From: Pseudomonas veronii
GTDB lineage: Bacteria; Pseudomonadota; Gammaproteobacteria; Pseudomonadales; Pseudomonadaceae
Assembly: GCF_001439695.1 (NCBI RefSeq)
Contig: NZ_JYLL01000005.1
Span: 124,001 to 188,000, forward strand
Reading direction: 5' to 3'
Length of the DNA stretch: 64,000 bases
Part shown: positions 45,382-54,271 of the stretch, piece by piece
Position numbering within the stretch: the stretch's first letter is position 1
Layout of the letters: the number at the start of each line of letters is the position of its first letter
The notes under the pieces: generated by a model
What the model saw: the letters and a program-made list of their open reading frames with translations, nothing else
Databases searched by the model: none
Told to the model about the DNA's origin: nothing
Position numbers and translations under genes: made by a program

Positions 45382-46121
45382 GCGGCGCGCAGCGGGATAA
45401 ACGCATAGTTGGCCGGCACCTCGGTGGCAAGCTGTGCCCCCGCGTCCAGCAACTGTTCGGCGATGTCCATCGCGGACACATGAAACACCCACTCATTCGC
45501 CACGCCGGGCTGGCTCGCCGCCCGCTCGATCGCCTGGGTAAAGGCATCCATCTGCGGCAGGTACGCCGTAAAGCCATCGCCCTTGAGCGCCGTGGTGCGA
45601 ATCCCCAACAGGGCACACACCGCCTCTTTGGTCTGCACATCGTCGCGGTCGGCCTGGCGCGAGCGGCGGATCAGTTCAGCCAGTTCCGCGTCCATCAACT
45701 CGCCGCCGGCAATCAATACCGGGCCCTGTTCCCACGACTCCGGCGGGCATTCCTTGGCGGCAGGGTTCAACGGGATGTGCGGGTTGATCTCCATCGGATA
45801 GATGCGGCAGACCAACGGTCGGCGTTCATAGATGCGGCACAGGTTGTCTTCGTCAAGATTCCGGCAGCGTCCGGGGTTGTAGGCGGCAAAGGTGATGGCC
45901 ACGAATGCCTGGGTCGTGCCGCTGGGCACCATCGCCGAACGGCGTTCGGCATGTTCGCGTTGTTGCAGTGGCAGGCCCAGGCCGTTGCCGAGAAAACCTT
46001 CCACCAGAACGATCACGCTGCCGCCGTCAGCCGCCCACTGGCGGGCTTCTGCGAGGGTCAGGGGGACATGGTGGTCGGTGCAGCATTTGCCACAACCGAC
46101 GCAGGAAAAATGAGTGTTCAT
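45378..46121 (-). CDS. YkgJ family cysteine-cluster protein
   Basis: 247 residues. CVGCGKCCTDHHVPLT at the N-terminus plus CRNLDEDNLCRIYERRPLVCRIYP give the Cys pattern of the YkgJ/CxxCxxCC family, which binds zinc or an Fe-S cluster. The length is above the minimal domain, and the C-terminal 100 residues are predicted helical with no known motif. The function of the family is not settled. It is convergent with the solute-binding gene, with 4 nt of overlap at the stops. Confidence 0.85.
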   Translation of the reverse strand: MNTHFSCVGCGKCCTDHHVPLTLAEARQWAADGGSVIVLVEGFLGNGLGLPLQQREHAERRSAMVPSGTTQAFVAITFAAYNPGRCRNLDEDNLCRIYERRPLVCRIYPMEINPHIPLNPAAKECPPESWEQGPVLIAGGELMDAELAELIRRSRQADRDDVQTKEAVCALLGIRTTALKGDGFTAYLPQMDAFTQAIERAASQPGVANEWVFHVSAMDIAEQLLDAGAQLATEVPANYAFIPLRAA

Positions 46122-46229
46122 GGCAGATCTGTCACCAGGCTAGGTCGGAGGGCTCGCGCGAACGGTGACGGGTTTTCACCTCTTTTCAACGTTCGGGAGC
46201 ACTGAAAGCAAGTTGTGCGCCAGTGCCCG

Positions 46230-46712
46230 TCAGTCTTGGCTGACCACATCGCGCAGCACGAACACCATGCCCGCGCTTTCATAGAGTTGCCGGGCGCGTC
46301 GGTTGCTTTCCAGGACCTTGAGGTCCACGTAGGGTTCGCCGCGCTGCTTGAACACCTGGAAGGCGTGCAGCAACAAGGCGCGGCCCAGCCCCTGGCCCTG
46401 GGCGCAGGGGTGTACAGACAGGTTCTTGATGAAGGCGCTGGTCCAGCACTGGGCCACGCCGAGGATGCCCTCGGCATTGCTCGCCACCAGGCACAGCGTG
46501 GGGTCGAACTCGGCATCGGTCACGAACTGCCGCTGCCAGGTTTGCAGGTCGGCGACGTGGCCGCCGCCTTGCGCCTGAGTCATGCGCAACACCGCGTGAA
46601 TCGCCGGGGCCCATGCGTCGCGGTAGTGATCCAACTGCGTACCGGCCGGCCACTGCGGCGTGGGCAGGTCGCGGGTGAGGTCGCGGCGTAGCAGTTGGAA
46701 ATACTCGGCCAC
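46230..46712 (-). CDS. GNAT family N-acetyltransferase
   Basis: 160 residues from a GTG start 4 nt after the cheV stop. The GNAT motif A is IKNLSVHPCAQGQGLGRALLLHAF (QGQGLG binds the acetyl-CoA pyrophosphate), and motif B is ESNRRARQLYESAGM. It transfers acetyl from acetyl-CoA to an amine. The substrate is unknown. It is probably co-transcribed with cheV. Confidence 0.87.
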   Translation of the reverse strand: MAEYFQLLRRDLTRDLPTPQWPAGTQLDHYRDAWAPAIHAVLRMTQAQGGGHVADLQTWQRQFVTDAEFDPTLCLVASNAEGILGVAQCWTSAFIKNLSVHPCAQGQGLGRALLLHAFQVFKQRGEPYVDLKVLESNRRARQLYESAGMVFVLRDVVSQD

Positions 46713-46715
46713 CGC

Positions 46716-47618
46716 TTACAGGCCCTTTTGCGCCACGGTCTGGGCGGCCACCACCAGGCATTTGGTCAGTTCGGGCGAGGAGAATTTGGTCAGCACCGCG
46801 TCGGCCCCGGCCACGCGCGCTTTTTCGCTGTTCATCGCGCTGTCCAGGGAGGTGTGCAACAGCACGTAAAGGTCCTGGAAGTCCGGGGTTTCGCGCAGGG
46901 TGCGGGTGAGGGCGTAACCGTCCATTTCGGACATTTCGATGTCCGACACCACCACATTGATCTGTTCGACGGTGCCCTGCAGTTCCAGCAGCACGTCGAT
47001 CGCTTCCTTGGCGCTGCGTGCGGTGTGGCAGGTCAGGCCGAGGTTGCGCAGGGTGTGTACTGATTGTTGCAGGGCGACCTGGCTGTCATCCACCACCAGG
47101 ATTCGCGCGTTGCCCAGCACTTCGGCCTCTTCCATGGTCAAGTCGGTCGGCGCCATTTCAATCGGTGCCGGGGCGATGCCGTGGATGACTTTTTCGATGT
47201 CCAGCACCTGCACCAGCCCGCCTTCCACCTGGGTGACCCCGGTGATAAACGAGCGATTGCCGCCGGCACCGAAGGGCGGCGGGCGGATATCGGTGGTCAG
47301 GCAATGCACGATCTTGCTCACCGCCTGCACATGCAGGCCCTGCTTGGAGCGGCTGACATCGGTGACGATCAGGCAGCCGCCGTCCGGGTCTTCCAACGGC
47401 ATTTCGCCGAGGGCGCGGCTCAGGTCGATCACCGACAGCGAGGTGCCGCGCAGCATGGCGATACCTTTGACGTGCGGATGGGACTCCGGCAGCTTGGTCA
47501 GCGGCGGGCACGGGATGATTTCGCTGACTTTCAGCAGGTTAATGGCCATCAACTTGCCGCTGCGCAAGGTAAAGAGCAGAAGCGAGAGTGAGTCTGCGCG
47601 GGCTTTAGACGTGGACAT
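46716..47618 (-). CDS. cheV: Chemotaxis coupling protein CheV (CheW-receiver fusion)
   Basis: 300 residues from ATG 47618, with AGAAGG upstream; the frame is open 30 nt further but without a ribosome site. The N-terminal CheW domain spans about 10-150, with LTKLPESHPHVKGIAMLRG. The C-terminal receiver has RILVVDDSQ and the phospho-acceptor Asp216 in VVSDIEMSEMDG. CheV couples chemoreceptors to CheA and adapts through its receiver. No other chemotaxis genes are near. Confidence 0.93.
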   Translation of the reverse strand: MSTSKARADSLSLLLFTLRSGKLMAINLLKVSEIIPCPPLTKLPESHPHVKGIAMLRGTSLSVIDLSRALGEMPLEDPDGGCLIVTDVSRSKQGLHVQAVSKIVHCLTTDIRPPPFGAGGNRSFITGVTQVEGGLVQVLDIEKVIHGIAPAPIEMAPTDLTMEEAEVLGNARILVVDDSQVALQQSVHTLRNLGLTCHTARSAKEAIDVLLELQGTVEQINVVVSDIEMSEMDGYALTRTLRETPDFQDLYVLLHTSLDSAMNSEKARVAGADAVLTKFSSPELTKCLVVAAQTVAQKGL

Positions 47619-47714
47619 AAAAACCTTCTGTGGATCAGGGTTGATCATCTATGGAGGGTTATCGACTTCATCGGCCCAGGCTTTAGGGGAATGGGCCGAT
47701 GAAGTTGACTTATC

Positions 47715-48689
47715 TCAGCCCTTCCATACCTGCGGGTTGACCAGATCCTGCGGGCGGTGGCCGAGCAGGGCGCTGCGCAGGTTGTCGAGGGCGCGGTTGG
47801 CCATGGCTGTGCGGGTTTCATGGGTCGCCGAGCCGATGTGCGGCAGGGTCACCGCATTGCTCAATTGGAACAGTGGCGACTCGGCCAGCGGTTCCTTTTC
47901 ATACACGTCCAGCCCCGCCCCGCGAATACGCTGGCTTTGCAGGGCTTCGATCAGCGCCGGTTCGTCGACCACCGGGCCGCGGGAAATATTGATCAGGATC
48001 GCGCTGGATTTCATCAGCCCCAGCTCGCGATGACTGATCAGGTGCCGGGTCTTTTCGCTCAACGGCACCACCAGGCAGACGAAGTCCGCTTCGGCGAGTA
48101 ACTGATCCAGGCTGCAGAACTGTGCGCCCAGTTCCTGCTCCAGTGCGGGCTTGCGGCTGTTGCCGCTGTACACAATCGGCATATTGAAGCCCAGGCGCCC
48201 GCGCCGGGCCACGGCGGCGCCGATATTGCCCATGCCGACGATGCCCAGTGTCTTGCCATGCACGTCGCAGCCGAACAACGACGCGCCCACGCTGGCTTTC
48301 CACTCGCCGGCCTTGGTCCAAGCGTCCAGCTCGGCCACCCGGCGTGCGCTGCTCATCAGCAGGGCGAAGGCGAGGTCGGCGGTGCTTTCGGTGAGGACGT
48401 CGGGGGTGTTGGTGAGCATGACCCCGCGTTCGCTGAGGTAGGCCACGTCATAGTTGTCATAGCCTACCGAGATGCTGGACACCACTTCCAGCCGGCTCGC
48501 GCCTTCGAGTTGCGCGCGGCCCAGCTTGCGCCCCACGCCGATCAGGCCGTGGGCATGGGGCAGGGCTTCATTGAACTGTGCATTGATGTCGCCCAGCTTG
48601 GGGTTGGGGGCGATCACCTCGAAATCCTGTTGCAGGCGTTCGATCATTTCCGGGGTGATACGGCTGAAGGCGAGGACAGTCTTTTTCAT
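47715..48689 (-). CDS. D-2-hydroxyacid dehydrogenase (glyoxylate/hydroxypyruvate or 2-ketogluconate reductase)
   Basis: 324 residues from ATG 48689 (MKKTVLAFS). The NAD(P)-binding loop GIVGMGNIGAAVARR, the Arg in NISRGPVVDEPAL, the Glu in DVYEKEPL and the catalytic His in LPHIGSATHET are all present. It is close to the GhrB/TkrA/KguD group, which reduces glyoxylate, hydroxypyruvate or 2-ketogluconate with NADPH. No gluconate genes are adjacent, so the exact substrate is open. It is followed on the upstream side by a REP array. Confidence 0.92.
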   Translation of the reverse strand: MKKTVLAFSRITPEMIERLQQDFEVIAPNPKLGDINAQFNEALPHAHGLIGVGRKLGRAQLEGASRLEVVSSISVGYDNYDVAYLSERGVMLTNTPDVLTESTADLAFALLMSSARRVAELDAWTKAGEWKASVGASLFGCDVHGKTLGIVGMGNIGAAVARRGRLGFNMPIVYSGNSRKPALEQELGAQFCSLDQLLAEADFVCLVVPLSEKTRHLISHRELGLMKSSAILINISRGPVVDEPALIEALQSQRIRGAGLDVYEKEPLAESPLFQLSNAVTLPHIGSATHETRTAMANRALDNLRSALLGHRPQDLVNPQVWKG

Positions 48690-48771
48690 TGCAGGCGGGC
48701 TCATCGACTACGGAAGAATGCCAAGCAAGCTAACATTCCTGCCGGCAATTGTCAGGACACCGTTGAACCTC

Positions 48772-48861
48772 TGTGGGAAGGGGCTTGCCCCCGATAGCAG
48801 TGTGTCAGCCAATACATGCATGACTTCACTACCGCTATCGGGGGCAAGCCCCCTCCCACAT
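48772..48861. repeat. REPIN, left copy of a REP array
   Basis: TGTGGGAAGGGGCTTGCCCC and its inverted partner flank the segment beginning ATAGCAGTGTGTCAGCC. The same internal segment recurs in the right-hand copy at 49083-49172, so the two are recent duplicates. It lies in the 507-bp gene-free stretch 48690-49196, which otherwise holds only this array. Confidence 0.92.
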
Positions 48862-49109
48862 TTTTGACCGCGTCCAGCTTCCAGGCTCAGGTTGGTTATA
48901 AGGCCGCTCCTAAGAGCAAGAGCCAAATGGGTTCTATCTGATCCATGGAGATCCAAATGTGGGAGGGGGCTTGCCCCCTCCTACATTTTTGACCGAGTCC
49001 AGTTTCCAGGCTCAGGTTGGTTATAAGGCCGCTCCTAAGAGCAAGAGCCAAATGGGTTCTATCTGATCCATGGAGATCCAAATGTGGGAGGGGGCTTGCC
49101 CCCGATAGC
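48861..49109. repeat. Tandem direct repeat, 2 x about 125 bp, containing REP sequence
   Basis: The segment starting TTTTTGACCGCGTCCAGCTT at 48861 recurs at 48986 with very few changes (GCGTCCAGCTT becomes GAGTCCAGTTT). Each unit contains AGGCTCAGGTTGGTTATAAG, then ATCCATGGAGATCC, and ends in a REP palindrome. The first unit's REP is a collapsed single palindrome (48959-48985). The unit spacing is exactly 125. Confidence 0.88.
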
Positions 49110-49172
49110 AGTGTGTCAGCCAATACATGCATGACTTCATTACCGCTATCGGGAGCAAGCCCCCTCCCACAT
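49083..49172. repeat. REPIN, right copy of a REP array
   Basis: TGTGGGAGGGGGCTTGCCCC, then the same loop as the left copy, then the inverted REP. It differs from the left copy by a few bases (CATTACC for CACTACC, GGGAGCAAG for GGGGGCAAG). It ends 24 nt before the LysR gene stop codon. Confidence 0.92.
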
Positions 49173-49196
49173 TGGATCGCTATCGTCTGGCAGAAA

Positions 49197-50165
49197 TCAG
49201 TTCGCCATCCGCACGCCGCCCAGGCTGCCGCTCAACTCATACGCGACCAATTCCGCCTGGTGCGCCGCGAGAATTTCCGGCAGCGAACCGCGCAGGTATT
49301 CCACCCAGGTCTTGATCTTCGCATCCAGGTACTGGCGCGATGGGTAAATGGCGTACAGGTTCAGTTCCTGGGAGCGATAGTTGGGCATCACCCGCACCAG
49401 CGTGCCGTTGCGCAGGCCTTCGATGGCGGCGTACACCGGCAACAGGCCGACGCCCATGCCGCTGGTGATGGCGGTTTTCATCGCATCGGCCGAGTTCACC
49501 AGGAACGGCGATGTGTTGATCGCGACACTTTCCTGGCCGTCAGGGCCGTTGAAGCTCCATTTATCCAGCAGGACCACCGGACTGACCAGGCGCAGGCAGG
49601 CGTGGTTGAGCAGATCGTGGGGCCGTTGCGCGCAGCCTTTGGCCTTGACGTAGTCCGGCGAGGCGCAGGCGATGCTGTAGGTGATGCCCAGGCGCTGGGA
49701 CACGAAGCCCGAGTCCGGCAGTTCGCTGGCCAGCACGATGGACACGTCGTAGCCTTCATCGAGCAAGTCCGGCACGCGGTTGGCCAGGGTCAGGTCGAAG
49801 GTCACGTCCGGGTGAGTGCGGCGGTAGCGGGCAATGGCGTCGATGACGAAATGCTGGCCGATACCGGTCATGGTATGCACTTTCAACTGGCCGGCGGGGC
49901 GCGCGTGGGCGTCGCTGGCTTCGGCCTCGGCTTCTTCGACGTAGGCCAGGATTTGCTCGCAGCGTAATAAATAGCGTTTACCCGCCTCCGTGAGTGCAAT
50001 GCGGCGGGTAGTGCGGTTGAGCAAGCGGGTTTGCAGATGGGCCTCCAGGTTGGAGACCGCGCGCGAAATGTTGGCGGTGGTGGTGTCCAGTTGTGCGGCG
50101 GCGGCGGTGAAGCTGCCGGCTTCGGCCACAGAACTGAAGGCGCGCATGTTTTGCAAAGTGTCCAT
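49197..50165 (-). CDS. LysR family transcriptional regulator
   Basis: 322 residues. The N-terminal winged helix-turn-helix (about 1-60) has MRAFSSVAEAGSFTAAAAQL and SRAVSNLEAHLQTRLLNRTTR. The C-terminal effector-binding domain starts near LKVHTMTGIGQHFV. It is in the AaeR/DhcR-like branch that often controls aromatic-acid efflux. It is divergent from the outer-membrane-factor/FUSC/DUF1656/HlyD operon at 50348, so control of that operon by a small aromatic inducer is likely; the inducer is unknown. Confidence 0.92.
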   Translation of the reverse strand: MDTLQNMRAFSSVAEAGSFTAAAAQLDTTTANISRAVSNLEAHLQTRLLNRTTRRIALTEAGKRYLLRCEQILAYVEEAEAEASDAHARPAGQLKVHTMTGIGQHFVIDAIARYRRTHPDVTFDLTLANRVPDLLDEGYDVSIVLASELPDSGFVSQRLGITYSIACASPDYVKAKGCAQRPHDLLNHACLRLVSPVVLLDKWSFNGPDGQESVAINTSPFLVNSADAMKTAITSGMGVGLLPVYAAIEGLRNGTLVRVMPNYRSQELNLYAIYPSRQYLDAKIKTWVEYLRGSLPEILAAHQAELVAYELSGSLGGVRMAN

Positions 50166-50219
50166 GGGGTGTTCTCAAGGGAGATAGCAAATTGTGACAG
50201 AAAGTTACGTAGACCAGTG

Positions 50220-50235
50220 ATCCCTACGAAGGGAT
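50220..50235. promoter_or_regulatory. Inverted repeat in the LysR/efflux divergent promoter region
   Basis: ATCCCTACGAAGGGAT has symmetrical ATCCCT/AGGGAT arms around a 4-nt centre. It lies 55 nt upstream of the LysR start and 113 nt upstream of the efflux operon start, where a LysR regulator would bind. It resembles a T-N11-A-type box only loosely. Confidence 0.5.
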
Positions 50236-50347
50236 TATCGCCTGAACGGTAATAAAGATTCACAGGAATACCAGCTTATCGTCATTCCCCTCGCGTCCTA
50301 GAATTACACCACCTACCCTGCATCACCCACCTCAGGAATTCGCAGCA

Positions 50348-51859
50348 GTGCCGCGTCGCATCAGCAGAGAGCTGAAGACTCTCAGTGTTTGGGCCTTATC
50401 GTTAGCAATCAGCGGCTGCATCGGAACCGGAGGAATCGCCCCCCAAGACCAGGCCCTCAGCGCCAATACCCTGGCCACCGACGAGGCGATCCAGAGCGCC
50501 GCCCGGGACGCCCGCTGGCCCACCGCGCAATGGTGGCAGGCCTACGGCGATCCCCAGCTCAACCGCTGGGTCGAACTCGCGACCCACGACAGCCCGAGCC
50601 TGGCCATGGCTGCCGCGCGTGTGCGTGAAGCGCGGGCCATGGCCGGGATTGTCGAGTCGGCCGAGTCGTTGCAGATCAACAGCGACACCACCCTCAAGCG
50701 CCACAACTGGCCGAACGACCAGTTCTACGGCCCGGGTGCATTGAGCGGTTCCAACACCTGGGACAACAATACGTCCCTGGGCTTCAGCTATGCCCTCGAC
50801 CTGTGGGGCCGCGAAAGCAACGCCACCGAGCGTGCCGTCGACCTGGCGCACATGAGCGTGGCCGAAGCACGCCAGGCCCAGCTCGAACTGCAGAACAACG
50901 TAGTGCGCGCCTATATCCAGCTGTCGTTGCATTACGCCAACCGCGACATCGTCGCGGCCACGCTGGCCCAGCAACAGCAGATTCTCGACCTGGCGAATAA
51001 ACGCCTGAACGCGGGCATTGGCACGCATTTCGATGTGAGCCAGGCCGAAACCCCGTTGCCCGAGACCCATCGCCAACTCGATGCCCTGGACGAAGAGATC
51101 GCCCTGAGCCGCAACCAGTTGGCGGCGTTGGCGGGTAAAGGCCCGGGCGAGGGCGCGCGACTGCAACGTCCGACCTTGTCCCTCGGCGCGCCGCTGAAAT
51201 TGCCGTCCAGCCTGCCCGCGCAATTGCTCGGCCAGCGCCCGGACGTGGTCGCCAGCCGTTGGCAGGTGGCAGCGCAGGCGCGTGGCATCGATGTCGCGCA
51301 CGCCGGCTTCTATCCCAACGTCGATCTGGTCGGCAGCCTCGGCTACATGGCCACCGGCGGTGGCATGCTGGGCTTTCTGACCGGCAAGAAATTCAACTAC
51401 AACGTCGGCCCGGCCATCACCCTGCCGATCTTCGACGGCGGCCGCCTGCGTTCGCAGCTGGGTGAAGCCAGCGCCGGCTATGACATCGCCGTGGCGCATT
51501 ACAACCAGACCCTGGTCAACGCGCTCAAGGGCATCAGCGACCAGTTGATCCGCCGCGAATCCATGGACAAGCAAAAGGGCTTCGCCGCAGAGTCGGTGGC
51601 CTCGGCGCAGAAAACCTACGACATCGCGATGATCGCCTACCAGCGCGGCCTTACCGATTACCTCAATGTGCTGAACGCCCAGACCCTGTTGTTCCGCCAG
51701 CAGCAAGTCGAGCAGCAGGTGCAGGCCGCGCGTCTGACGGCCCATGCCGACCTGGTGACCGCCCTGGGCGGCGGGCTGGGCGCCGGCAACGATGTTCCGC
51801 AAGACACCAAGACTGTCCCGAGCAAGACCCCGGCGGCGCTCGCCGTGTTCGATCACTGA
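50348..51859 (+). CDS. Outer-membrane efflux factor (NodT/OprM family lipoprotein)
   Basis: 503 residues from a GTG start, with AGGAA about 10 nt upstream. The lipobox ISGC gives Cys24. Two OEP repeats follow, with WWQAYGDPQLNRWVELA near the first and LGQRPDVVASRWQVAAQ near the second. It forms the trimeric channel through the outer membrane for the pump encoded downstream. It starts a four-gene operon. Confidence 0.93.
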   Translation: MPRRISRELKTLSVWALSLAISGCIGTGGIAPQDQALSANTLATDEAIQSAARDARWPTAQWWQAYGDPQLNRWVELATHDSPSLAMAAARVREARAMAGIVESAESLQINSDTTLKRHNWPNDQFYGPGALSGSNTWDNNTSLGFSYALDLWGRESNATERAVDLAHMSVAEARQAQLELQNNVVRAYIQLSLHYANRDIVAATLAQQQQILDLANKRLNAGIGTHFDVSQAETPLPETHRQLDALDEEIALSRNQLAALAGKGPGEGARLQRPTLSLGAPLKLPSSLPAQLLGQRPDVVASRWQVAAQARGIDVAHAGFYPNVDLVGSLGYMATGGGMLGFLTGKKFNYNVGPAITLPIFDGGRLRSQLGEASAGYDIAVAHYNQTLVNALKGISDQLIRRESMDKQKGFAAESVASAQKTYDIAMIAYQRGLTDYLNVLNAQTLLFRQQQVEQQVQAARLTAHADLVTALGGGLGAGNDVPQDTKTVPSKTPAALAVFDH

Positions 51860-51869
51860 GTAGGATTTG

Positions 51870-54071
51870 ATGACTCCCTTGCCTGCACCGCTGCGCTGGC
51901 TGTATTCCCTTGAGTGGCGCCGTGGCTTTTTCGACTGGGCACGCAGTGACGGCGTGACCTGGGTGTACATCTTCAAGGTGCTGATCGCTGCGTTCGCCAC
52001 GCTGTGGCTGGCCATGCGCCTGGAACTGCCGCAACCGCGCACCGCGATGATCACCGTGTTTATCGTGATGCAACCCCAGAGCGGCCAGGTGTTCGCCAAG
52101 AGCTTCTATCGCTTCCTCGGCACCTTGGCCGGGTCGGCGGTGATGGTGTTCCTGATCGCCTTGTTTGCGCAGAACACCGAGCTGTTCCTCGGCTCGCTGG
52201 CGATCTGGGTGGGGATCTGCACCGCCGGCGCCACGCGCAACCGCAACTTTCGCGCCTATGGCTTCGTGCTCGCCGGTTACACCGCTGCGATGGTCGGCCT
52301 GCCGTCCCTGGCCCACCCGGACGGAGCGTTCATGGCGGCCGTGTGGCGGGTGCTGGAAATTTCCCTGGGGATTCTGGTCTCCACGCTGGTCAGCGCGGCG
52401 ATCCTGCCGCAGACCTCCAGTGCGGCCATGCGCAACGCGCTGTACCAGCGGTTTGGCGTATTCGCGCTGTTCGTCACCGACGGCCTGCGTGGGCGCAGCC
52501 AGCGCGAGAGCTTCGAAAGCACCAACGTGCGCTTTATCGCCGAAGCCGTGGGCCTGGAAGGCCTGCGCAGCCTCACCGTGTTCGAAGACCCGCACATGCG
52601 TCGGCGCAATGGCCGGCTCAGTCGCCTCAACAGCGAATTCATGAGTATCACCACGCGCTTCAACGCCTTGCACCAGTTGCTCGAACGCCTGCGTGCCGAT
52701 GCCGCGGACCACGTTGTCGCCGAAATCAAACCGGGCTTGCAGGACTTGGCCGAGGTGCTCGACGGGTTCTCCGGCCGCGCCCTCACCAGCCCCGACGCGG
52801 CGCGGCTGGTCAACCAGTTGAGCGTCTACAAGGACGGCTTGCCCGCCAAGGTCCGCAGCCTGCGAGCGATCTTCCAGCAAGGCAACCCGAGCGAAGACGA
52901 GCAGTTGGACTTTCATACCGCCTACGAGCTGCTCTACCGCTTCGTCGACGACCTGCACAACTACGCACAGACCCACGCCTCCCTGGCCGATCACAGCCAT
53001 GCGCGGGAACAGTGGGACGAAACCTTCATCCCCAAAACCAACTGGCTGGCCTGCGTGGCCTCGGGGGTGCGGGCGTCGTTCATCCTGATCGTGCTCGGCA
53101 GCTACTGGGTGGCGACCGCTTGGCCGAGCGGCGCGACCATGACCATGATCGCCGCCGCCACCGTCGGCCTGTCCGCCGCCACACCGAACCCCAAACGCAT
53201 GGCGTTCCAGATGGCGTGCGGCACCCTGATCGGGGCGCTGGTGGGCTTCGTCGAAATGTTTTTCGTGTTTCCCTGGATCGACGGCTTCCCGCTGCTGTGC
53301 GTGATGCTCGCGCCGGTGATCATCCTCGGCGCCTTCCTCGCTTCACGCCCGCAATACGCCGGGGTCGGCGTGGGCCTGCTGATCTTTTTCAGCACCGGTT
53401 CGGTGCCGGACAACCTCACGGTCTACAACCCCTACAACTTTATCAACGACTACATCGCGATGATCATCGGCATGCTGGTGTGCGCGGCGGCAGGGGCGAT
53501 CATCCTGCCGCCCAACAGCCGCTGGCTGTGGCGCCGCCTGGAACAGGACCTGCGCGAGCAAGTGGTGTACGCGATCAGCGGCAAGCTCAAGGGCCTGGCG
53601 TCGAGTTTCGAAAGCCGCACCCGCGACCTGCTGCACCAGGCCTACGGCCTCGCTGTCGGCCAGCCGCAAGTGCAACGCAACCTGTTGCGCTGGATGTTCG
53701 TGGTGCTTGAAGTCGGCCATGCGATCATCGAGTTGCGCAAGGAACAGGCGATCTTGCCGATCCACCCGGCCTACGCCGAATCCCAGCCCTGGCGCCAGGC
53801 GATCCGCGTGATGGGCCGCTCACTGGTGCGCCTGTTCCTGCAACCCAGCGCCAGCAACCTGGAGCGCGGGCTGATTGCCGTCGACCATGCGATCAGCCGC
53901 GTGCAGGCGACCGACGAACCCTTCGCGCCGCACTTCGATACCTCGGCCCTGCGTCGGGTGAAAAGCTACCTGCACTTCATCCGCACTTCGCTGCTGGACC
54001 CGCAATCGCCGCTGGCGGCCTACAAGCCCCAAGGCGCGCTTATGTTGAAAGGAGCTGGGCATGCCTCGTGA
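51870..54071 (+). CDS. FUSC family aromatic-acid/fusaric-acid-type efflux transporter (AaeB-like)
   Basis: 733 residues from ATG 51870; a TTG one codon earlier is also open, and AGGA sits just upstream. Two bundles of membrane segments (about 30-175 and 395-530) are separated by and followed by soluble parts, the AaeB/FUSC layout. It is the inner-membrane pump, thought to export hydroxylated aromatic acids or similar weak acids. It overlaps the DUF1656 gene by 11 nt. Confidence 0.92.
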   Translation: MTPLPAPLRWLYSLEWRRGFFDWARSDGVTWVYIFKVLIAAFATLWLAMRLELPQPRTAMITVFIVMQPQSGQVFAKSFYRFLGTLAGSAVMVFLIALFAQNTELFLGSLAIWVGICTAGATRNRNFRAYGFVLAGYTAAMVGLPSLAHPDGAFMAAVWRVLEISLGILVSTLVSAAILPQTSSAAMRNALYQRFGVFALFVTDGLRGRSQRESFESTNVRFIAEAVGLEGLRSLTVFEDPHMRRRNGRLSRLNSEFMSITTRFNALHQLLERLRADAADHVVAEIKPGLQDLAEVLDGFSGRALTSPDAARLVNQLSVYKDGLPAKVRSLRAIFQQGNPSEDEQLDFHTAYELLYRFVDDLHNYAQTHASLADHSHAREQWDETFIPKTNWLACVASGVRASFILIVLGSYWVATAWPSGATMTMIAAATVGLSAATPNPKRMAFQMACGTLIGALVGFVEMFFVFPWIDGFPLLCVMLAPVIILGAFLASRPQYAGVGVGLLIFFSTGSVPDNLTVYNPYNFINDYIAMIIGMLVCAAAGAIILPPNSRWLWRRLEQDLREQVVYAISGKLKGLASSFESRTRDLLHQAYGLAVGQPQVQRNLLRWMFVVLEVGHAIIELRKEQAILPIHPAYAESQPWRQAIRVMGRSLVRLFLQPSASNLERGLIAVDHAISRVQATDEPFAPHFDTSALRRVKSYLHFIRTSLLDPQSPLAAYKPQGALMLKGAGHAS

Positions 54072-54261
54072 AATCGCGTTCCACGGCATTTACATGCCGA
54101 CCGTGACCCTGATGTTTTTGATTGCGGCGGGGTTGGCCTGGGCGCTGGACCGCTTCCTGGCGGGGTTCGATCTGTACCGTTTTTTCTGGCACCCGGCGTT
54201 GCTGCGCCTGAGCCTGTTCGTTTGCCTGTTCGGCGCCCTGGCGCTGACCGTCTACCGTTGA
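54061..54261 (+). CDS. DUF1656 small membrane protein (AaeX-like)
   Basis: 66 residues with two hydrophobic segments (about 12-30 and 45-63). The AAAGGAG ribosome site lies within the end of the FUSC gene. DUF1656 proteins always accompany FUSC pumps; AaeX of E. coli is the named example, and its role is unknown. Confidence 0.92.
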   Translation: MPREIAFHGIYMPTVTLMFLIAAGLAWALDRFLAGFDLYRFFWHPALLRLSLFVCLFGALALTVYR

Positions 54262-54271
54262 GAATGCCCCG

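Noticed and set aside
48708..49132. Two small minus-strand open frames of about 80 residues with repeated peptide segments
   Set aside because: They translate the REP direct repeats upstream of the hydroxyacid dehydrogenase and are not independently supported.
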